DNA of 59,953 nt, taken from positions 1 through 59,953 of the forward strand of contig JACKAX010000021.1 in NCBI GenBank assembly GCA_020634875.1. The letters run 5' to 3'. Origin of the DNA: Anaerolineales bacterium. Its GTDB lineage: Bacteria; Chloroflexota; Anaerolineae; Anaerolineales; JABWBV01. Made by a program: the position numbers and the translations under genes. The notes under the pieces were generated by a model, which was given only the letters and a program-made list of their open reading frames with translations, did no database searches and had not been told where the DNA came from. Numbering within the stretch: the first letter of the stretch is position 1; every line of letters begins with the position of its first letter. Below are positions 58,266-59,953 of the stretch, one piece after another.

Positions 58266-58666
58266 GGGGTTTCCTTTTGAAGGGTAAGGTTTTGTTGGAG
58301 TTGGAGGATGAGGTCGGATTCGTCTTGGTACGGGATGAGCCGGGTGGCACATTCCCGCGCAGTGGTGGAGATTTTGAGGCCGACGGGGTGGGCGAGCCAG
58401 ACGGGGATGTTGAGGGCGTAGGCGATGCCTTGTTCGATGAGGCCGCCGCGCAGGTCGGGGTGATACATGAGGAGCAGGAGATCGGAGCTTTCGAGTTCGG
58501 TGCGGATGTAGCGCATGAAGCCGGGGTGGAGGCCGCGTTTTTCGAGAGCGCGGGAGGCGATGAAGGGGGTGTGGCCCGCGCGGGTCAGTTCCGTTTCGAG
58601 GAGGTCTGCGAGGGTGGGGATGGTGGGGTCAGCGCGAATGGCGCGGAGGGTGACGAAGATTTTCAT
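58262..58666 (-). CDS. Nucleoside 2-deoxyribosyltransferase-like protein
   Basis: 134 residues. Begins with MKIFVTLRAIRADPTIPTLA, has SDLLLLMYHPDLRGGLIEQGIAYALNIPVWL in the middle, close to the D-x-x-x-...-GG-x-x-E-x-G pattern of nucleoside 2-deoxyribosyltransferases and the eukaryotic RCL/DNPH1 hydrolase. The Glu in GGLIEQG is the likely nucleophile. It is the first gene after the SAM-I riboswitch; the ATG comes directly after the T-run of the riboswitch terminator, and the only purine-rich site is GAGG in the 3' arm of that hairpin. Substrate unknown; a nucleoside by-product of SAM metabolism is one idea. Confidence 0.78.
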   Translation of the reverse strand: MKIFVTLRAIRADPTIPTLADLLETELTRAGHTPFIASRALEKRGLHPGFMRYIRTELESSDLLLLMYHPDLRGGLIEQGIAYALNIPVWLAHPVGLKISTTARECATRLIPYQDESDLILQLQQNLTLQKETP

Positions 58667-58695
58667 AAAAAAGCCGCCTCAAAAAACGAGGCGGC
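58667..58695 (-). terminator. SAM-I riboswitch expression-platform terminator
   Basis: GCCGCCTC (58673-58680) and GAGGCGGC (58688-58695), then a T6 run on the minus strand that touches the ATG at 58666. Confidence 0.92.
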
Positions 58696-58742
58696 AAAAT
58701 GCGAGCACTTCGGAACCGAGTTTCACGAAACTTCGGTTCCGC

Positions 58743-58855
58743 CTCATCTTTCAGGAATTTCCTGCCGGAATTGGCACCTTCGTTGAAAAATGTCTGTTGA
58801 CATTAACTGGTTGCCGAGGCTTCATCGAGCCGGTCTCTCTGCCTCTCTGGATGAG
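58743..58855 (-). ncRNA. SAM-I riboswitch (S box)
   Basis: Read on the minus strand it begins CTCATCCAGAGAGGCAGAGA, then GACCGGCTCGATGAAGCC, CGGCAACC, a variable stem, AAGGTGCCAATTCCGGCAG and GAAAGATGAG, matching the S-box consensus in order with P1 formed by CTCAT/ATGAG. A hairpin (GGAACCGA... TCGGTTCC, about 58707-58740) and a terminator follow. Controls the three-gene methionine operon; SAM binding should end transcription. Confidence 0.95.
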
Positions 58856-58928
58856 TTCCAGGGTTTGAATTGTTGGCGGGTAGTTTACCATAGGGGAGAA
58901 AGTGCGTCAAAGATGATAAGATTGGGGC

Positions 58929-59615
58929 ATGATGTCTGAGCCTTTTTTACAAGCGTTACAAATGTTTTCAAAGGTGGATTATTTTTCAGAATTGGATGAG
59001 GGTACGCTGCGTGAGGTGGTCCAAATGGCGGTGCGCCGGACAATTGAGGCAGGGGAGGTTGTTTTTTGGGAGGGGGAACCCTGTGTGGGGATGTATATCG
59101 TTGAGGCAGGGTGGTTGAAGGTGTCGAAGTTGGCACAAACGGGGCGGGAACAGGTGTTGCACTTTATCAGTCCGGGGGAGACGTTCAACGCGTTGAGCGT
59201 GTTTACGGGAACGCCGAACCCGGCGACGGTGGTGGCGTTGGAGCCTTGTACGGTTTGGCTGGTATATCGGGAGCGGATGTTGGCGCTGTTGGAAGCGCAA
59301 CCGAAGATGGCCCGGCAGGTGATCGCAGATTTGGCGGGGCGGGTGTTGCACATGATGCGGTTGGTGGAAGATATTTCGCTGCGGTCGGTCGAGGCGCGGT
59401 TGGCTCGGTTTTTGCTGGAGCAGGAGGCGCATGGGGCGGTCAAACGGCGGAAGTGGGCGACACAGGCGGAGATGGCGGCCCGTTTGGGGACCGTGCCCGA
59501 TGTGCTTAACCGCGCCCTGCGAAAGTTGGGGGAGGAGGGGTTGATTGAGGTGACGCGGCAGACGATCCGGTTGGTGGATGGGGAGGGGTTGAAACGGCGG
59601 GCGGAGGGGGGATAA
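58929..59615 (+). CDS. Crp/Fnr-family transcriptional regulator
   Basis: 228 residues. N-terminal cyclic-nucleotide-binding type beta-roll (about 15-130; IEAGEVVFWEGEPCVGMYIVE, HFISPGETFNALSVF), dimerisation helix (about 125-150) and a C-terminal winged helix with TQAEMAARLGTVPDVLNRALRKL as the recognition helix pair. No N-terminal four-Cys iron-sulfur cluster, so not a classical FNR; the effector (cAMP or other) cannot be told. It starts 74 bases from the riboswitch, divergent from the methionine operon, and precedes a membrane protein gene on the same strand. Confidence 0.92.
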   Translation: MMSEPFLQALQMFSKVDYFSELDEGTLREVVQMAVRRTIEAGEVVFWEGEPCVGMYIVEAGWLKVSKLAQTGREQVLHFISPGETFNALSVFTGTPNPATVVALEPCTVWLVYRERMLALLEAQPKMARQVIADLAGRVLHMMRLVEDISLRSVEARLARFLLEQEAHGAVKRRKWATQAEMAARLGTVPDVLNRALRKLGEEGLIEVTRQTIRLVDGEGLKRRAEGG

Positions 59616-59616
59616 G

Positions 59617-59724
59617 TCAGGAAATTCCTGGCGAAACCCGACAAAAGTCGTAGAAAATCATTGGTGCGGGGAGTATCCTTGACGAACCTGGAATTTTCCG
59701 GGATTACGAAAGGAGCTATGAGTA
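59617..59724 (+). promoter_or_regulatory. Regulatory stretch between the Crp/Fnr gene and the next gene
   Basis: Contains the near-palindrome CAGGAAATTCCTG (59617-59629), a TTGACG that may be a -35 (about 59680), the palindromic GGAATTTTCC, and AAAGGAG (59709-59715) for the next start. May be an operator for the regulator. Speculative. Confidence 0.35.
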
Positions 59725-59953
59725 ATGAACCCTTATTTTTTAACCATTCTTGTTTATGTTGTTTTGGCGATCTTTCAGGCGTTTGATATCGCGCTGATCA
59801 ATTACAACCTGTTTCCCGTGATGAACGGGGTGCGTTGGTTGCGCGTGCATTTTATTACGCTGGGGATCGTGACGCAGGCGGTGTTTGCTGTGTTGCCCGG
59901 ACTGGTGGCGGCGCGGACGCGGCAGGCCCAGCCGAAGTTTCGTTGGGATATCT
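59725..59953 (+). CDS. Integral membrane protein, N-terminal part (cut by window edge)
   Basis: 76 residues visible from the ATG at 59725 (MNPYFLTILVYVVLAIFQAF), with AAAGGAG nine bases upstream; an earlier ATG at 59718 runs into a stop. Two hydrophobic segments are seen (about 4-26 and 42-62) with RVHFITLGIVTQAVF between and in the second. A membrane His in an HFxTLG context recalls haem-copper-oxidase-like or related haem membrane proteins, but the fragment is too short to say. Follows a Crp/Fnr gene. Confidence 0.6.
   Translation, partial: MNPYFLTILVYVVLAIFQAFDIALINYNLFPVMNGVRWLRVHFITLGIVTQAVFAVLPGLVAARTRQAQPKFRWDI

Overview
The window most resembles a chromosomal piece of a Chloroflexota bacterium, probably class Anaerolineae. 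This is inferred from gene families, not from a marker gene. The pointers are SpoVS without other sporulation genes, a STAND/BTAD regulator, HD-GYP and multi-GAF signalling proteins, proline/threonine-rich lipoproteins, a BHMT-MTHFR fusion under a SAM-I riboswitch, a T-box in front of pheST, and many small palindromic repeats, some inside genes. I saw no rRNA, tRNA, CRISPR array, transposase or phage gene.

Layout. 1-5867 (minus) is one compact operon: DUF4388 protein, MglA/CvnD-like GTPase, alpha/beta hydrolase, left-handed beta-helix protein, homologue of cyanobacterial acyl-ACP reductase, response regulator with a degenerate GGDEF domain, and a membrane PAS protein cut by the left edge. 6079-7383 holds two tandem membrane-anchored paralogues of unknown function. 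7630-13889 holds four tandem LysM + M23 peptidase lipoproteins. 14081-22672 (plus) carries gatB, a giant PAS/10xGAF/HD-GYP sensor, a GNAT acetyltransferase and a Nudix hydrolase.

22801-38193 (minus) is the most interesting region. A 38-41 residue membrane microprotein ending in WIYQGF precedes an MBOAT acyltransferase. After it come a GT39-type membrane glycosyltransferase, a DltD-like membrane SGNH protein, two SGNH proteins whose catalytic Ser and His are replaced, an acyl carrier protein, a PH-like membrane protein, a fatty acyl-AMP ligase and a second GT39-type protein. Together these have the parts of a Dlt system (DltA/B/C/D/X), but with a fatty-acyl type activating enzyme. I propose it acylates a cell-surface glycan or glycolipid; this is inference. 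A fused PabB-PabC ends the strand run. A further intact SGNH protein and a small lipoprotein lie upstream.

38203-41185 has mutS2 and divergent spoVS. 41186-47587 is AT-rich: a STAND/TPR/BTAD regulator, two very small peptides (one exported with two Cys, one resembling RiPP leader proteins) and two tandem HD-GYP phosphodiesterases. 47640-51760 is the T-box-controlled pheS-pheT operon. Then come an S9 peptidase, a small membrane protein, an aldo/keto reductase that lacks its catalytic Tyr, and a SAM-I riboswitch-controlled methionine operon (deoxyribosyltransferase-like protein, homocysteine methyltransferase, methyltransferase-MTHFR fusion). A Crp/Fnr regulator and the start of a membrane protein close the window.
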